DNA from: Clostridia bacterium
GTDB lineage: Bacteria; Bacillota; Clostridia; JAQVDB01
Reading direction: 5' to 3'
Assembly: GCA_028698525.1 (NCBI GenBank)
Contig: JAQVDB010000006.1
Location: forward strand, 1 to 46,810
DNA length: 46,810 nt
Of the stretch, positions 32,658 through 41,813 are shown piece after piece. The first letter of the stretch is position 1; each line of letters opens with the position of its first letter. Both the position numbers and the translations under genes were made by a program. The notes under the pieces were generated by a model. That model had not been told where the DNA came from. It worked only from the letters and a program-made list of their open reading frames with translations, and did not search any database.

Positions 32658-34808
32658 ATGAAAAAAAACAAAAAAAATCTTATAAAAAATGAGATAATTG
32701 GACTTATAACTATATCCTTTGGATTATTTGCATTGGTGAGCATATATTCTGAAGCAGGTGGTGCTATTGGCAATGCACTCAATATATTGATATCTGGTAT
32801 TTTTGGGTTTGGGGCATATTTTATACCTGTTATAATTATAGTATCAGGAGTTTTTATTCTGATTTCAAAAACACAATGTTTTACAAATAGAAATATTATA
32901 TGTTCGTTAATAATATTTATTCTTGTTCTCACCATATTTAATGTCAAGTTATTCAATGCATTTAATTTTGATGATTCTGACTTTAAAGAATATCTGTTAT
33001 GGACTTATAATAATGGAATAAGCCATTCTGGTGGAGGACTTATTGGGGGATTGTTTGCTTTTTTATTTACAAAGCTTTTGGGTATAATAGGTTCATATAT
33101 TGCAATTATAACCCTTATAATAATAAATTTTTTAATTATAACTAAAATATCCCTTACAAATGTCTTTTCTGTATTACAAAAAAAAATGAAAGTTAAATCC
33201 ATAAAAAAAAATAAGGTGAAAGTTGAACAAAGTGGTTGTGAGATTTATGATAAAAACTTGCAACAGACTGCCGACAACATTCAGCCGGCGGAACAGCAAG
33301 TGAACATTATAAATTATGAAAATAAATCCGTTGATAAACCCAAAACTAGTGAAATAAATATATCCATGCCACCTTTAAAAGGTTACAAATACCCTACGCT
33401 TGACCTATTGAATAAAAGCGATTTTCCAAAACTAAAGAGCGATAAAAAATTAATAATGAACAATGTGAATATTTTAGAAAATACTTTAGATAGCTTTGGG
33501 GTTAGCGCAAAAGTGGTACAAGTTAGTCGAGGACCTGTGATCACTCGATATGAATTGCAGCCTGCTGCTGGTGTAAAGGTAAGCAAAATCGCATCACTGG
33601 TTGATGATATAGCTTTAAATATGGCTGCTTCAGGAGTACGGATAGAAGCACCTATTCCCGGAAAGGCAGCGGTGGGAATAGAGGTCCCAAATAAAAATGC
33701 TGTATCTGTTTTATTGAGTGAAGTTATCAGTTCGCAACAATTTCAAAAAAGCAATTCTTGCTTATCTATAGGATTAGGCAAGGATATTGCAGGAAATAAT
33801 ATTATTGCTGATTTGTCTGATATGCCTCACCTATTGATTGCAGGTGCTACCGGGTCTGGAAAAAGCGTATGTATAAACACTATAATTACAAGTTTGTTAT
33901 ATAAAGCAACACCGGATCAATTACGGCTTTTGCTAATTGATCCCAAGGTCGTCGAGTTATCTTCTTACAACGGCATTCCTCATCTTTTAATACCAGTTGT
34001 AACGGATCCCCAAAAAGCTGCAGGTGCGTTAAACTGGACAGTACAAGAGATGAATAATAGATACAAGTCATTTGCAAAGACTGGAGTTAAAGATATAGAT
34101 AAATATAATCAGACTGTGTCGAAGCAGGGGGACAATCCTTTACCTAAAGTAGTGGTCATAATAGATGAGCTAGCGGATTTAATGATGGTATCTCCACATG
34201 AAGTGGAAGATTCCATATGCAGAATAGCACAAATGGCCAGAGCGGCAGGTATTCACTTGGTAATCGCAACCCAAAGGCCTTCTGTAGATGTTATTACAGG
34301 AGTAATAAAAGCGAATATACCTTCTAGGATAGCTTTTTCCGTATCATCTCAAGCTGATTCCAGGACAATACTGGATATGGGAGGAGCAGAAAAATTATTA
34401 GGGAAAGGTGATATGCTGTTCTTTCCTGTTGGTCTGTCCAAACCTAAGAGAGTACAAGGAGCTTATATATCAGAGAAAGAGGTAGAACGAGTCGTAAACT
34501 TTGTAAAGCAACAATTGGAAGTGGAGTATCATCAAGAAATATTCGAAGAAATTGCAGCAGAAAAAAGTGTGGACAAAGAGCATCCAGAAGACGAGTTGTT
34601 GATGGAGGCTATAGAGCTGATCATAGAAAACGAACAAGCTTCAATCTCCATGTTACAGCGAAAGTTGAGAATAGGATATGCAAGAGCTGCAAGACTGATC
34701 GATGATATTGAGGAAATGGGAATAATAAGTGGATATGATGGTAGTAGGCCTAGGAATGTGTTGATCAGCAGGCAGGAGTGGGAAGAGATGAAAAGAATTA
34801 GAGAATAA
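32658..34808 (+). CDS. spoIIIE: DNA translocase FtsK/SpoIIIE
   Basis: Hexameric ATP-driven DNA pump that clears DNA from the septum, in sporulation the forespore chromosome. 716 residues: four hydrophobic segments in about the first 170 residues, a polar linker, the alpha/beta motor with Walker A GATGSGKSVC and Walker B VVVIIDELADLMM, and a C-terminal gamma winged helix (EQASISMLQRKLRIGYARAA) that reads orienting sequences. Position after tepA-ylzJ matches spoIIIE of Bacillus. AAGGAGT lies upstream of the ATG. Confidence 0.95.
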   Translation: MKKNKKNLIKNEIIGLITISFGLFALVSIYSEAGGAIGNALNILISGIFGFGAYFIPVIIIVSGVFILISKTQCFTNRNIICSLIIFILVLTIFNVKLFNAFNFDDSDFKEYLLWTYNNGISHSGGGLIGGLFAFLFTKLLGIIGSYIAIITLIIINFLIITKISLTNVFSVLQKKMKVKSIKKNKVKVEQSGCEIYDKNLQQTADNIQPAEQQVNIINYENKSVDKPKTSEINISMPPLKGYKYPTLDLLNKSDFPKLKSDKKLIMNNVNILENTLDSFGVSAKVVQVSRGPVITRYELQPAAGVKVSKIASLVDDIALNMAASGVRIEAPIPGKAAVGIEVPNKNAVSVLLSEVISSQQFQKSNSCLSIGLGKDIAGNNIIADLSDMPHLLIAGATGSGKSVCINTIITSLLYKATPDQLRLLLIDPKVVELSSYNGIPHLLIPVVTDPQKAAGALNWTVQEMNNRYKSFAKTGVKDIDKYNQTVSKQGDNPLPKVVVIIDELADLMMVSPHEVEDSICRIAQMARAAGIHLVIATQRPSVDVITGVIKANIPSRIAFSVSSQADSRTILDMGGAEKLLGKGDMLFFPVGLSKPKRVQGAYISEKEVERVVNFVKQQLEVEYHQEIFEEIAAEKSVDKEHPEDELLMEAIELIIENEQASISMLQRKLRIGYARAARLIDDIEEMGIISGYDGSRPRNVLISRQEWEEMKRIRE

Positions 34809-34825
34809 AGAGAGGGGCACTATTA

Positions 34826-36166
34826 TTGAAACAAACTATCAAAGTAATAACTCTAGGTTGTCCTAAAAATGATATAGATACAGAGATTATGCTAGGTTCG
34901 TTAAACAAACAGGGTTATAATATAGTTGCAAATGCTGAGGATGCTGATATCATCATTATAAATACATGTGCATTTATAGAAACATCAAAACAGCAATCAA
35001 TTAATACCATCATAAAATATGGCAAATTGAAAGAAACAGGGCAGTGTAAAAAATTGATAGTTACAGGTTGCTTATCACAGCGATATAAGCAGGAACTACT
35101 TGATGGGATGCCGGAAATTGATGGATTGCTAGGTACAGGGGAATATCATAGAATAGGTGAAGTGATTAAAAAATCATTTGCCGGTGAAAAATCTTGCATA
35201 TATAGCGAAAAAAGCCATATATTCGATGAGTCAATAGGTAGGTATCATATTACGCCTATATATACATCATATATTAAAATATCGGAAGGATGTAATAATA
35301 GATGTAGTTATTGCATCATCCCTAGTATAAGGGGACCCTACGTAAGCAGAACGATAGAGAGTGTATATAAAGAAGTACAGGATCTAGTTAATAGAGGAAC
35401 AAAGGAAATTATATTGGTTTCTCAGGATTGTACCAGATATGGAATAGACTTATACGGAGAATATAGACTTATAGACCTATTAAAAAGCCTTGGTTCTATA
35501 AAAGATTTGAAATGGATAAGGCTGCTATATTGCTATCCTGATATCATCGATGATGATTTAATTCTCGCTATTGCAAATAATGATAAGGTATGTAAATATA
35601 TTGATATACCGATACAACATATAAATGATGGGATCTTGAAATCCATGAACAGAAAGACGACTAGTGGAAAAATAATACAGGTGATCAACCGTTTCAGGGA
35701 ACTGATACCTGATATTATCATTAGAAGTACTTTAATAGTAGGTTTCCCTGGTGAAACCCAACAGCAATTTGATGAACTTTATTCCTTTGTGAAAGAAATA
35801 GAAATTGATAGGCTGGGAGTTTTTATGTATTCTAGAGAAGAAAATACCCTTGCCTATAAAATGAAAAATCAAGTAGATAAAACGACTAAGCTAAAAAGAT
35901 ATGACAAGATCATGTCTGTACAGCAGGCGATATCCAATAAAAAGAATAATCAACGTATAGGGAGAACATATCAAGTACTTGTAGAAGAAATGATAGAAGA
36001 AGGCCTATATTCAGGCAGATCTTATGCTGAATCTCCGGACATTGATGGTATTATTTTTATAAGAACCTGTTATCAACATAGACCAGGAGATTTAATAAAA
36101 GTTAGGATAGTGGAAGCCTATGAATATGATCTGATGGGGGAAGAGATATATGAATCTGGCAAATAA
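34826..36166 (+). CDS. rimO: Ribosomal protein S12 methylthiotransferase RimO
   Basis: Radical-SAM enzyme that adds a methylthio group to the conserved aspartate of S12. 446 residues: UPF0004 domain with VITLGCPKNDIDTEIML and cysteines binding the auxiliary cluster; the radical-SAM motif CNNRCSYC in SEGCNNRCSYCIIPSIRGPY (about residue 155); a C-terminal TRAM domain. LGCPKND and the SIRGPYVSR pattern fit RimO better than MiaB. TTG 34826 follows GAGAGGGG. It starts 17 nt after ftsK and overlaps pgsA by 17 nt. Confidence 0.93.
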   Translation: MKQTIKVITLGCPKNDIDTEIMLGSLNKQGYNIVANAEDADIIIINTCAFIETSKQQSINTIIKYGKLKETGQCKKLIVTGCLSQRYKQELLDGMPEIDGLLGTGEYHRIGEVIKKSFAGEKSCIYSEKSHIFDESIGRYHITPIYTSYIKISEGCNNRCSYCIIPSIRGPYVSRTIESVYKEVQDLVNRGTKEIILVSQDCTRYGIDLYGEYRLIDLLKSLGSIKDLKWIRLLYCYPDIIDDDLILAIANNDKVCKYIDIPIQHINDGILKSMNRKTTSGKIIQVINRFRELIPDIIIRSTLIVGFPGETQQQFDELYSFVKEIEIDRLGVFMYSREENTLAYKMKNQVDKTTKLKRYDKIMSVQQAISNKKNNQRIGRTYQVLVEEMIEEGLYSGRSYAESPDIDGIIFIRTCYQHRPGDLIKVRIVEAYEYDLMGEEIYESGK

Positions 36167-36698
36167 AATTACTCTGATAAGAATATTGATGATACCTGCT
36201 TTTATGATTGTAATTCTTTCGGATATTCCAAACAATATATATATAGCTGCATTAATCTTTTTTATCGCATCTATCACCGATATTTTGGACGGTTATGTAG
36301 CTAGATGGCAAAAGCAAATAACTGATTTGGGTAAATTTATTGATCCACTTGCAGATAAATTACTCATAACAACTGCTTTGGTATCATTGGTAGAACTAGG
36401 CGAGATTTCATCTATAATAGCCATGATAATAATCAGCAGAGAATTGATTATTACAGGATTCAGAGCGATAGCTGCCTCAAGGGGTGTAATAGTAGCTGCT
36501 AGCTCATGGGGTAAAGTAAAAACCGTTACACAAATAATAGCTATAATGTCGATACTTTTGAGAAATTTTCCTTTTTCAATGATAAATTTTCCTTTTGACA
36601 AGATAATGACGTATATAGCCGTAGTGTTTACAATTGTATCGGCAGTTGATTATTTTATAAAAAATAAACAAGTATTCCATATTGAACAGAAAAGGTGA
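36150..36698 (+). CDS. pgsA: CDP-diacylglycerol-glycerol-3-phosphate 3-phosphatidyltransferase
   Basis: Makes phosphatidylglycerophosphate, the committed step to phosphatidylglycerol and cardiolipin. 182 residues, membrane protein with the CDP-alcohol phosphotransferase motif ITDILDGYVARWQKQITDLGKFIDPLADK (pattern D-G-x2-A-R-x8-G-x3-D-x3-D, about residues 42-70). GGGGGAAG precedes the ATG within rimO. cinA follows after 6 nt. Confidence 0.94.
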   Translation: MNLANKITLIRILMIPAFMIVILSDIPNNIYIAALIFFIASITDILDGYVARWQKQITDLGKFIDPLADKLLITTALVSLVELGEISSIIAMIIISRELIITGFRAIAASRGVIVAASSWGKVKTVTQIIAIMSILLRNFPFSMINFPFDKIMTYIAVVFTIVSAVDYFIKNKQVFHIEQKR

Positions 36699-36704
36699 AG
36701 CAAA

Positions 36705-37943
36705 ATGAATTGTGAGATAATATCTGTTGGAACTGAGTTGCTGTTAGGGCAAATTGTTAACACCGACTCCCAATATATTTCTGAAAAACTAGCAGGGCTA
36801 GGTATAAATGTTTTTTTTCATACTGTTGTAGGCGATAATAAGCAAAGACTACTGCAAGCTATAAAAATTGCATATGAAAGATCAGACTTGATAATAACAA
36901 CCGGAGGATTAGGGCCTACAATGGATGATCTGACTAAAGAAACAGTATTTGAATTTTTAGGACTAGAATCAGTAATCCATCCCATAAGCTTAGAAAAAAT
37001 AAAAAACTATTTTAAATCAATCAATAGAAAAATGACTCAGAGCAATATCAAACAAGCAATGTTTCCTGAACAAGCTATTATATTGGAAAATGATAATGGA
37101 ACCGCCCCAGGAGCCATTATTAAACATAAACACAAAACTTTTGTAATATTGCCTGGTCCCCCTCAAGAATTACAGCCTATGTTCGAAAAAAAAGTAATTC
37201 CACAGCTTTTTAACAAAGATGATTTATCTATAAAATCTAGGGTATTGAAAATATTCGGAATAGGGGAATCCAGTGTTGAGGAAAAAATTAAAGACTTGTT
37301 AGTTTCACAAACAAATCCCACCATTGCACCCCTTGCTAAAAGCAGCGAAGTTACGTTGCGGATAACAGCACGATGCAAACCGGAAGAACATAAGGCCCTG
37401 ATAGACCCCGTTGAAAAAGAGATAAGAAGAAGGTTAGGATCTGCCGTTTACGGGACAAATGAACAGACCTTACAAAGTGTAGCAGTATCAAATCTGATTG
37501 AAAAAAATTTGACATTAGTAACTGCAGAATCATGTACCGGGGGAATGCTTGCTAGTATGATAACTGAAATTCCCGGTGCTTCCAATATATATCATGGTGG
37601 ATTGATAACCTATAGCAATGAGTTTAAAAACAAAATACTAGGTGTTAAGCGCGATACTTTGAATAAATTCGGTGCAGTGAGCAAAGAATGTGCAGTCGAA
37701 ATGGCAGAGGGTGCTAAAAAAATACATGATGCTGATATTGCGGTATCTATTACCGGAATCGCAGGGCCTGGCGGTGCTACCATTAATAAGCCTGTAGGTC
37801 TTGTATACATTGGTTTGAGTACAAAACAAGGAACTATTTATAAAAAATTTAACTTTACAGGCAATAGACAGAGAATAAGGTTGCTTTCTTGTATGTGGGC
37901 ATTGAATATGATAAGACTTCAATTGACTGAAGATAATATATAA
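36705..37943 (+). CDS. cinA: CinA family: ADP-ribose pyrophosphatase and NMN deamidase domains
   Basis: 412 residues. The N-terminal MoaB/MogA-like domain (EIISVGTELLLGQIVNTDSQ, TTGGLGPTMDDLTKE) hydrolyses ADP-ribose-type compounds in the family. The C-terminal CinA domain (TAESCTGGMLASMITEIPGAS, SITGIAGPGGA) deamidates nicotinamide mononucleotide for pyridine-nucleotide recycling. The order pgsA-cinA-recA is widespread in Firmicutes. The -35 of the recA promoter lies in its last codons. Confidence 0.94.
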   Translation: MNCEIISVGTELLLGQIVNTDSQYISEKLAGLGINVFFHTVVGDNKQRLLQAIKIAYERSDLIITTGGLGPTMDDLTKETVFEFLGLESVIHPISLEKIKNYFKSINRKMTQSNIKQAMFPEQAIILENDNGTAPGAIIKHKHKTFVILPGPPQELQPMFEKKVIPQLFNKDDLSIKSRVLKIFGIGESSVEEKIKDLLVSQTNPTIAPLAKSSEVTLRITARCKPEEHKALIDPVEKEIRRRLGSAVYGTNEQTLQSVAVSNLIEKNLTLVTAESCTGGMLASMITEIPGASNIYHGGLITYSNEFKNKILGVKRDTLNKFGAVSKECAVEMAEGAKKIHDADIAVSITGIAGPGGATINKPVGLVYIGLSTKQGTIYKKFNFTGNRQRIRLLSCMWALNMIRLQLTEDNI

Positions 37944-37951
37944 TATATAAT
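37923..37951 (+). promoter_or_regulatory. Sigma-A promoter of recA
   Basis: TTGACT (37923-37928), 17-nt spacer, TATAAT (37946-37951): 11 of 12 consensus positions. Transcription would begin near 37958. Confidence 0.8.
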
Positions 37952-37958
37952 AATGCAC

Positions 37959-37972
37959 AGAACTAATGTTCG
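37959..37972 (+). promoter_or_regulatory. LexA (SOS) box of recA
   Basis: AGAACTAATGTTCG, with the GAAC-N4-GTTC core of the Gram-positive LexA site (CGAACNNNNGTTCG, 13 of 14 including the spacer-insensitive positions). It begins at the predicted transcription start, an ideal place to block initiation. Confidence 0.75.
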
Positions 37973-37993
37973 ATTAATGTGAAGGGTAGGTGA

Positions 37994-38008
37994 ATACCTT
38001 AAAGGTAT
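37994..38008 (+). repeat. Palindrome overlapping the recA ribosome binding site
   Basis: ATACCT (37994-37999) and AGGTAT (38003-38008) with loop TAA. The 3' arm holds the AGG of the local Shine-Dalgarno AAAGGT (38001-38006); a second Shine-Dalgarno, AGGTGA (37988-37993), abuts the 5' arm. Confidence 0.55.
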
Positions 38009-38012
38009 AAAA

Positions 38013-39038
38013 ATGGAAAAACAAAAAGCTTTAAGCATGGCAATCAATCAAATAGAGAGACAATTTGGTAAAGGTTCAATAATGAAGTTGGGTTCGGACA
38101 ATATTGAGACGAATGTCAGCGTGGTACCTACAGGGGCTTTAAGTCTAGATATTGCTTTGGGTGTTGGTGGCATTCCTCGTGGCAGAATTGCGGAAATATA
38201 CGGCCCAGAATCTAGTGGAAAAACCACTGTTGCTTTGCATATTATTGCTGAAGCGCAAAAAATGGGTGGAACAGCGGCTTTCATTGATGCAGAGCATGCC
38301 CTAGACCCAGTATATGCAAAAAATCTAGGAGTAGACACTGACAATTTATTAGTATCACAACCTGATACAGGTGAACAAGCCTTAGAAATTGCTGATGCAC
38401 TGGTTAGAAGTGGAGCTATAGATATTTTTGTAATTGACTCTGTGGCTGCACTGGTCCCAAAGGCCGAAATTGAAGGTGAAATGGGGGATTCTCATGTTGG
38501 CTTACAAGCAAGATTGATGTCACAAGCACTGCGAAAACTTACTGGAAACTTGAGCAAATCAAAGACAATCGCTCTTTTTATAAATCAACTTAGAGAAAAA
38601 GTAGGCGTGATGTTCGGCAATCCGGAAACCACTCCCGGAGGAAGAGCACTTAAATTTTATTCATCTGTAAGACTTGATGTAAGAAGGATAGAAACGTTAA
38701 AATCAAACAACGAAATGATAGGTAACAGGACAAAAGTAAAAATAGTAAAAAATAAAGTTGCCCCACCGTTTAAAGTCGCTGAGTTTGATATAATGTACGG
38801 AAAAGGCATCTCCAACGAAGGTTGCATTTTAGATATAGCTTCCGATATAGATATTATAGAAAAATCAGGTTCTTGGTATTCATATGGCGACAAAAAGTTG
38901 GGACAGGGCAGAGAAAACTCAAAACAATTTTTAAAGGATAATCCGGATATATTAAACGAAATAGAAGCAAAAGTACGAAAACACTATAATTTACCTTTAA
39001 CTAACAAAAAGTCAAAATCAAAAAAGGAAGACAAATAG
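38013..39038 (+). CDS. recA: Recombinase RecA
   Basis: Strand-exchange ATPase of homologous repair and coprotease for LexA. 341 residues: Walker [10 protein letters not shown], Walker B region [14 protein letters not shown], loop L1 [24 protein letters not shown]-like segment, loop L2 [20 protein letters not shown], and a short lysine-rich C-terminus. Its own promoter with an SOS box predicts damage induction. The order cinA-recA-rny is conserved in Firmicutes. Confidence 0.97.
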   Translation: MEKQKALSMAINQIERQFGKGSIMKLGSDNIETNVSVVPTGALSLDIALGVGGIPRGRIAEIYGPESSGKTTVALHIIAEAQKMGGTAAFIDAEHALDPVYAKNLGVDTDNLLVSQPDTGEQALEIADALVRSGAIDIFVIDSVAALVPKAEIEGEMGDSHVGLQARLMSQALRKLTGNLSKSKTIALFINQLREKVGVMFGNPETTPGGRALKFYSSVRLDVRRIETLKSNNEMIGNRTKVKIVKNKVAPPFKVAEFDIMYGKGISNEGCILDIASDIDIIEKSGSWYSYGDKKLGQGRENSKQFLKDNPDILNEIEAKVRKHYNLPLTNKKSKSKKEDK

Positions 39039-39116
39039 GTAATCTATAAAATCAAAAAAAACCTTGTCTATAAAATGTCAATTAAACCGGATATAAAGAC
39101 TGAATATTTTTAATTC

Positions 39117-39145
39117 TTGACACAGTAATTAAAAAGTTATAAAAT
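39117..39145 (+). promoter_or_regulatory. Sigma-A promoter of rny
   Basis: TTGACA (39117-39122), 17-nt spacer, TAAAAT (39140-39145). It predicts a leader of about 130 nt, the longest in the window. The preceding part of the recA-rny gap (39039-39116) shows no clear terminator. Confidence 0.8.
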
Positions 39146-39223
39146 AAAATCGAATGTCGTATATTTCAATGCTTGCGTGCTTTTTCCATTAAAAATTGAT
39201 TTTAGATAAATTTTGATTAACAG

Positions 39224-39272
39224 CCTCCTTTGCTCTATTAATTCTTTTGTAAGTATAATAGTTACAGGGAGG
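39224..39272 (+). promoter_or_regulatory. RBS-sequestering hairpin in the rny leader
   Basis: CCTCCTT (39224-39230) pairs with AGGGAGG (39266-39272), the ribosome binding site; after a 4x4 internal loop CTATTA (39235-39240) pairs with TAATAG (39256-39261); the apical loop is 15 nt. CCTCC is an anti-Shine-Dalgarno sequence, rare in such AT-rich DNA. Confidence 0.6.
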
Positions 39273-39280
39273 TGTTAAGG

Positions 39281-40822
39281 ATTAAAGCAATATACGTAGT
39301 TTTAACTGCAGCATTGGCTTTAGGCATTGGCTATGTATGTGGGTATATATATAGAAAATATATTGCAGAAGCAAAGATCGCAATTGCCGAAGAAAATGCC
39401 AAAAGGATAATTGAAGAAGCTAATAAAGATGCAGAAGCAAGTAAGAGGGAGTTACTTTTAGAAGCTAAAGAAGAGGTTCATAGACTTAGAAATGAATTTG
39501 ACAGGGAAAGTCGTGAACGGAGAAACGAACTCCAGAGAATGGAAAAGCGTTTAACTTCGAAGGAAGAAAATCTTGACCGTAAGTCTGATAACCTAGAAAA
39601 AAAGGAAGATTATCTAAGTAAAAAGTTAAAAGATGTACAGAGAACGCAGCAGGAAACAGAAAAGCTTTACCATAAGCAATTAGAAGAACTGGAAAGATTG
39701 TCCGGGTTAACTTCTGATGAAGCCAAGGAATTATTGCTTAATGATATTAAAAAAGAGATTAAATATGATGCTGCTAAAATGATAAAAGAGGTTGAAGCTC
39801 AGGCAAGAGAAGAAGCTGATAAAAAATCAAAATCAATAATCGCTTGTGCGATACAAAAATATGCAGCTGAACATGTTGCTGAAACTACAGTTTCTGTAGT
39901 TCCGCTACCTAACGACGAAATGAAAGGAAGAATAATAGGCCGTGAAGGGAGAAATATAAGGACTTTAGAAACAGCAACAGGTATAGATCTTATAATTGAT
40001 GATACTCCTGAAGCAGTTATTCTTTCTGGTTTCGACCCTATAAGAAGGGAAATTGCAAGAATAGCTTTAGAAAAACTTATTGTAGATGGAAGAATACATC
40101 CTGCTAGGATAGAGGAAATGGTTGAAAAAGCTAAAAAAGAGGTAGAAAGCAAAATCCGAGAAGAAGGGGAACAAGCTACATTTGAAACAGGTGTCCATGG
40201 TGTACATCCTGAAATGGTAAAGCTATTGGGAAGACTAAAATACAGAACTAGTTACGGACAAAATGTATTAAGACATTCATTGGAGGTATCCCATTTAGCC
40301 GGTATGATGGCCGCAGAAATAAATGGTGATATAAAGCTCGCTAAACGGGCAGGACTTCTACATGATATTGGTAAAGCAGTAGATCATGAAAGAGAGGGCT
40401 CACATGTAAAAATTGGTGGTGAGCTAGCCAAGAAATATAGAGAAAGTGATGATGTGGTACATGCAATACTTGCTCATCACGGAGATATTGAAGCTGTTAC
40501 TGTAGAAGCTGCTCTAATACAAGCAGCGGATACTCTGTCTGCTGCAAGACCAGGTGCTAGAAGGGAAACGTTAGAAGCCTATATCAATCGACTGGATAAA
40601 CTAGAGAAGATTGCTAATTCATTTGCAGGCGTTGAAAAGTCATATGCAATTCAGGCTGGACGAGAGATTAGGATTTTAGTAAAACCGGATTCTGTAAATG
40701 ACGATGAAATAGTAGAAGTTGCTAGGGAAATAGTAAAAAATATTGAAAATGAAGTTGAATATCCTGGGCAAATAAAGGTGAACGTCATAAGGGAAACAAG
40801 AGCAATTGAATATGCAAAATAA
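39281..40822 (+). CDS. rny: Ribonuclease Y with a predicted AUU start
   Basis: Membrane-anchored endoribonuclease that starts mRNA decay. 513 residues: N-terminal membrane helix (about 4-20), a long charged coiled coil (about 25-200), a KH domain with [15 protein letters not shown], and an HD domain with [12 protein letters not shown] and AHHGD. The longest frame opens at GTG 39272, but that codon lies within the ribosome binding site AGGGAGG (39266-39272). The only start at proper distance (8 nt) is ATT 39281, giving a usual RNase Y N-terminus. Followed by ymdB as in Bacillus. Confidence 0.93.
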   Translation: MKAIYVVLTAALALGIGYVCGYIYRKYIAEAKIAIAEENAKRIIEEANKDAEASKRELLLEAKEEVHRLRNEFDRESRERRNELQRMEKRLTSKEENLDRKSDNLEKKEDYLSKKLKDVQRTQQETEKLYHKQLEELERLSGLTSDEAKELLLNDIKKEIKYDAAKMIKEVEAQAREEADKKSKSIIACAIQKYAAEHVAETTVSVVPLPNDEMKGRIIGREGRNIRTLETATGIDLIIDDTPEAVILSGFDPIRREIARIALEKLIVDGRIHPARIEEMVEKAKKEVESKIREEGEQATFETGVHGVHPEMVKLLGRLKYRTSYGQNVLRHSLEVSHLAGMMAAEINGDIKLAKRAGLLHDIGKAVDHEREGSHVKIGGELAKKYRESDDVVHAILAHHGDIEAVTVEAALIQAADTLSAARPGARRETLEAYINRLDKLEKIANSFAGVEKSYAIQAGREIRILVKPDSVNDDEIVEVAREIVKNIENEVEYPGQIKVNVIRETRAIEYAK

Positions 40823-40856
40823 GAACAGTATGCAATTGCATACTGTTCTTATTTTG
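40815..40856 (+). terminator. 42-bp perfect palindrome, bidirectional terminator after rny
   Basis: Arms 40815-40835 and 40836-40856 are exact reverse complements, with AAAATAAGAACAG on the left and CTGTTCTTATTTT on the right. The RNA would be a long stem with a tiny loop and flanking A/T runs as in an intrinsic terminator. It begins inside the last rny codons. Confidence 0.8.
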
Positions 40857-40917
40857 TTGAATACATATAAACATAATTTAAAAAGTTTTTGTTTGTAGAT
40901 TAGAAAGGAGAAAAATA

Positions 40918-41697
40918 TTGAATATACTCATAATAGGAGATATTGTTGGGAAACCTGGGAGAAAAACAACCAAAGATTTTTTAGACAAAATAGAAAGTGA
41001 AGAACAAATCGATCTTATAATAGCGAATGGAGAAAATGCAGCAGGGGGTAATGGAATAACACAACAAGTGGCTGATGAATTGTTTAGCTATGGAATAGAC
41101 GCCATTACAATGGGAAATCATGTATGGGATAATAGAGAGATATTTGATTTTATAGATAATGAGCCACGTATAATAAGGCCGGCAAATTATCCCCTTGGGA
41201 CCCCTGGTAATTATATTTATCTTGTAGAAATAAAATCTAAAATTGTGGCAATTATGAATCTATTAGGAAATGTTTTTATGAATAACTTGTACTGCCCATT
41301 CATGATTGCAGAAAAACAGATTGAAAACTTAAGAAATAAAGCAGATATAATAATTATAGACTTTCACGCAGAAGCTACCGCAGAGAAAATTGCTTTAGCC
41401 AGAATGCTGGATGGAGATGTATCCATTTTATTTGGGACTCATACACATGTTCAAACATCTGATGAAAGGATTTTTCCAAAGGGAACAGCATATATTACAG
41501 ATGTTGGTATGACCGGTCCATATGATTCCGTATTAGGAGTAGATATGGACATTATAATCAAAAAATTTAAAACTAAACTACCTGCAAGATATAAGATCGC
41601 TAAGGGTGCTTGTCAAGTTAACGCAATAATAGTTAATATTGATGATGATACCTCTAAACCCCAAAGCATTAAAAGGATCTTGAAGATATACGAATAA
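40918..41697 (+). CDS. ymdB: YmdB-family metallophosphoesterase
   Basis: Phosphodiesterase of 2',3'- and 3',5'-cyclic nucleotides in the family; in Bacillus it influences biofilm and motility choice and RNase Y activity. 259 residues. Metal ligands: IIGDIVGKPGR (Asp), NGENAAGG (Asn/Glu), MGNHVWDN (Asn-His), DFHAEATAEK and GTHTHVQT. TTG 40918 follows AAAGGAG. Its place after rny is conserved. Confidence 0.94.
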   Translation: MNILIIGDIVGKPGRKTTKDFLDKIESEEQIDLIIANGENAAGGNGITQQVADELFSYGIDAITMGNHVWDNREIFDFIDNEPRIIRPANYPLGTPGNYIYLVEIKSKIVAIMNLLGNVFMNNLYCPFMIAEKQIENLRNKADIIIIDFHAEATAEKIALARMLDGDVSILFGTHTHVQTSDERIFPKGTAYITDVGMTGPYDSVLGVDMDIIIKKFKTKLPARYKIAKGACQVNAIIVNIDDDTSKPQSIKRILKIYE

Positions 41698-41729
41698 AAA
41701 GGAATTTTTTATAAAAAAGTTCTCTAAAA

Positions 41730-41758
41730 AAAGGGTTTTCTATAAATTTGTAGAATAT
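41730..41758 (+). promoter_or_regulatory. Sigma-H type promoter of spoVS
   Basis: AAAGGGTTT (41730-41738), 11-nt spacer, GTAGAATAT (41750-41758). This fits the sigma-H pattern RnAGGAwWW-N11-12-RnnGAATww with one mismatch. spoVS is sigma-H dependent in Bacillus. Confidence 0.55.
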
Positions 41759-41813
41759 AACAGTTAAACAAAGATATGAAATAATGCTTTACAAATGAGG
41801 GGGTATATGTTAA

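Noticed and set aside
39254-39259. TATAAT as a second rny promoter
   Set aside because: No -35 at proper spacing, and transcription would start at the ribosome binding site, leaving almost no leader; the bases are better explained as part of the hairpin.
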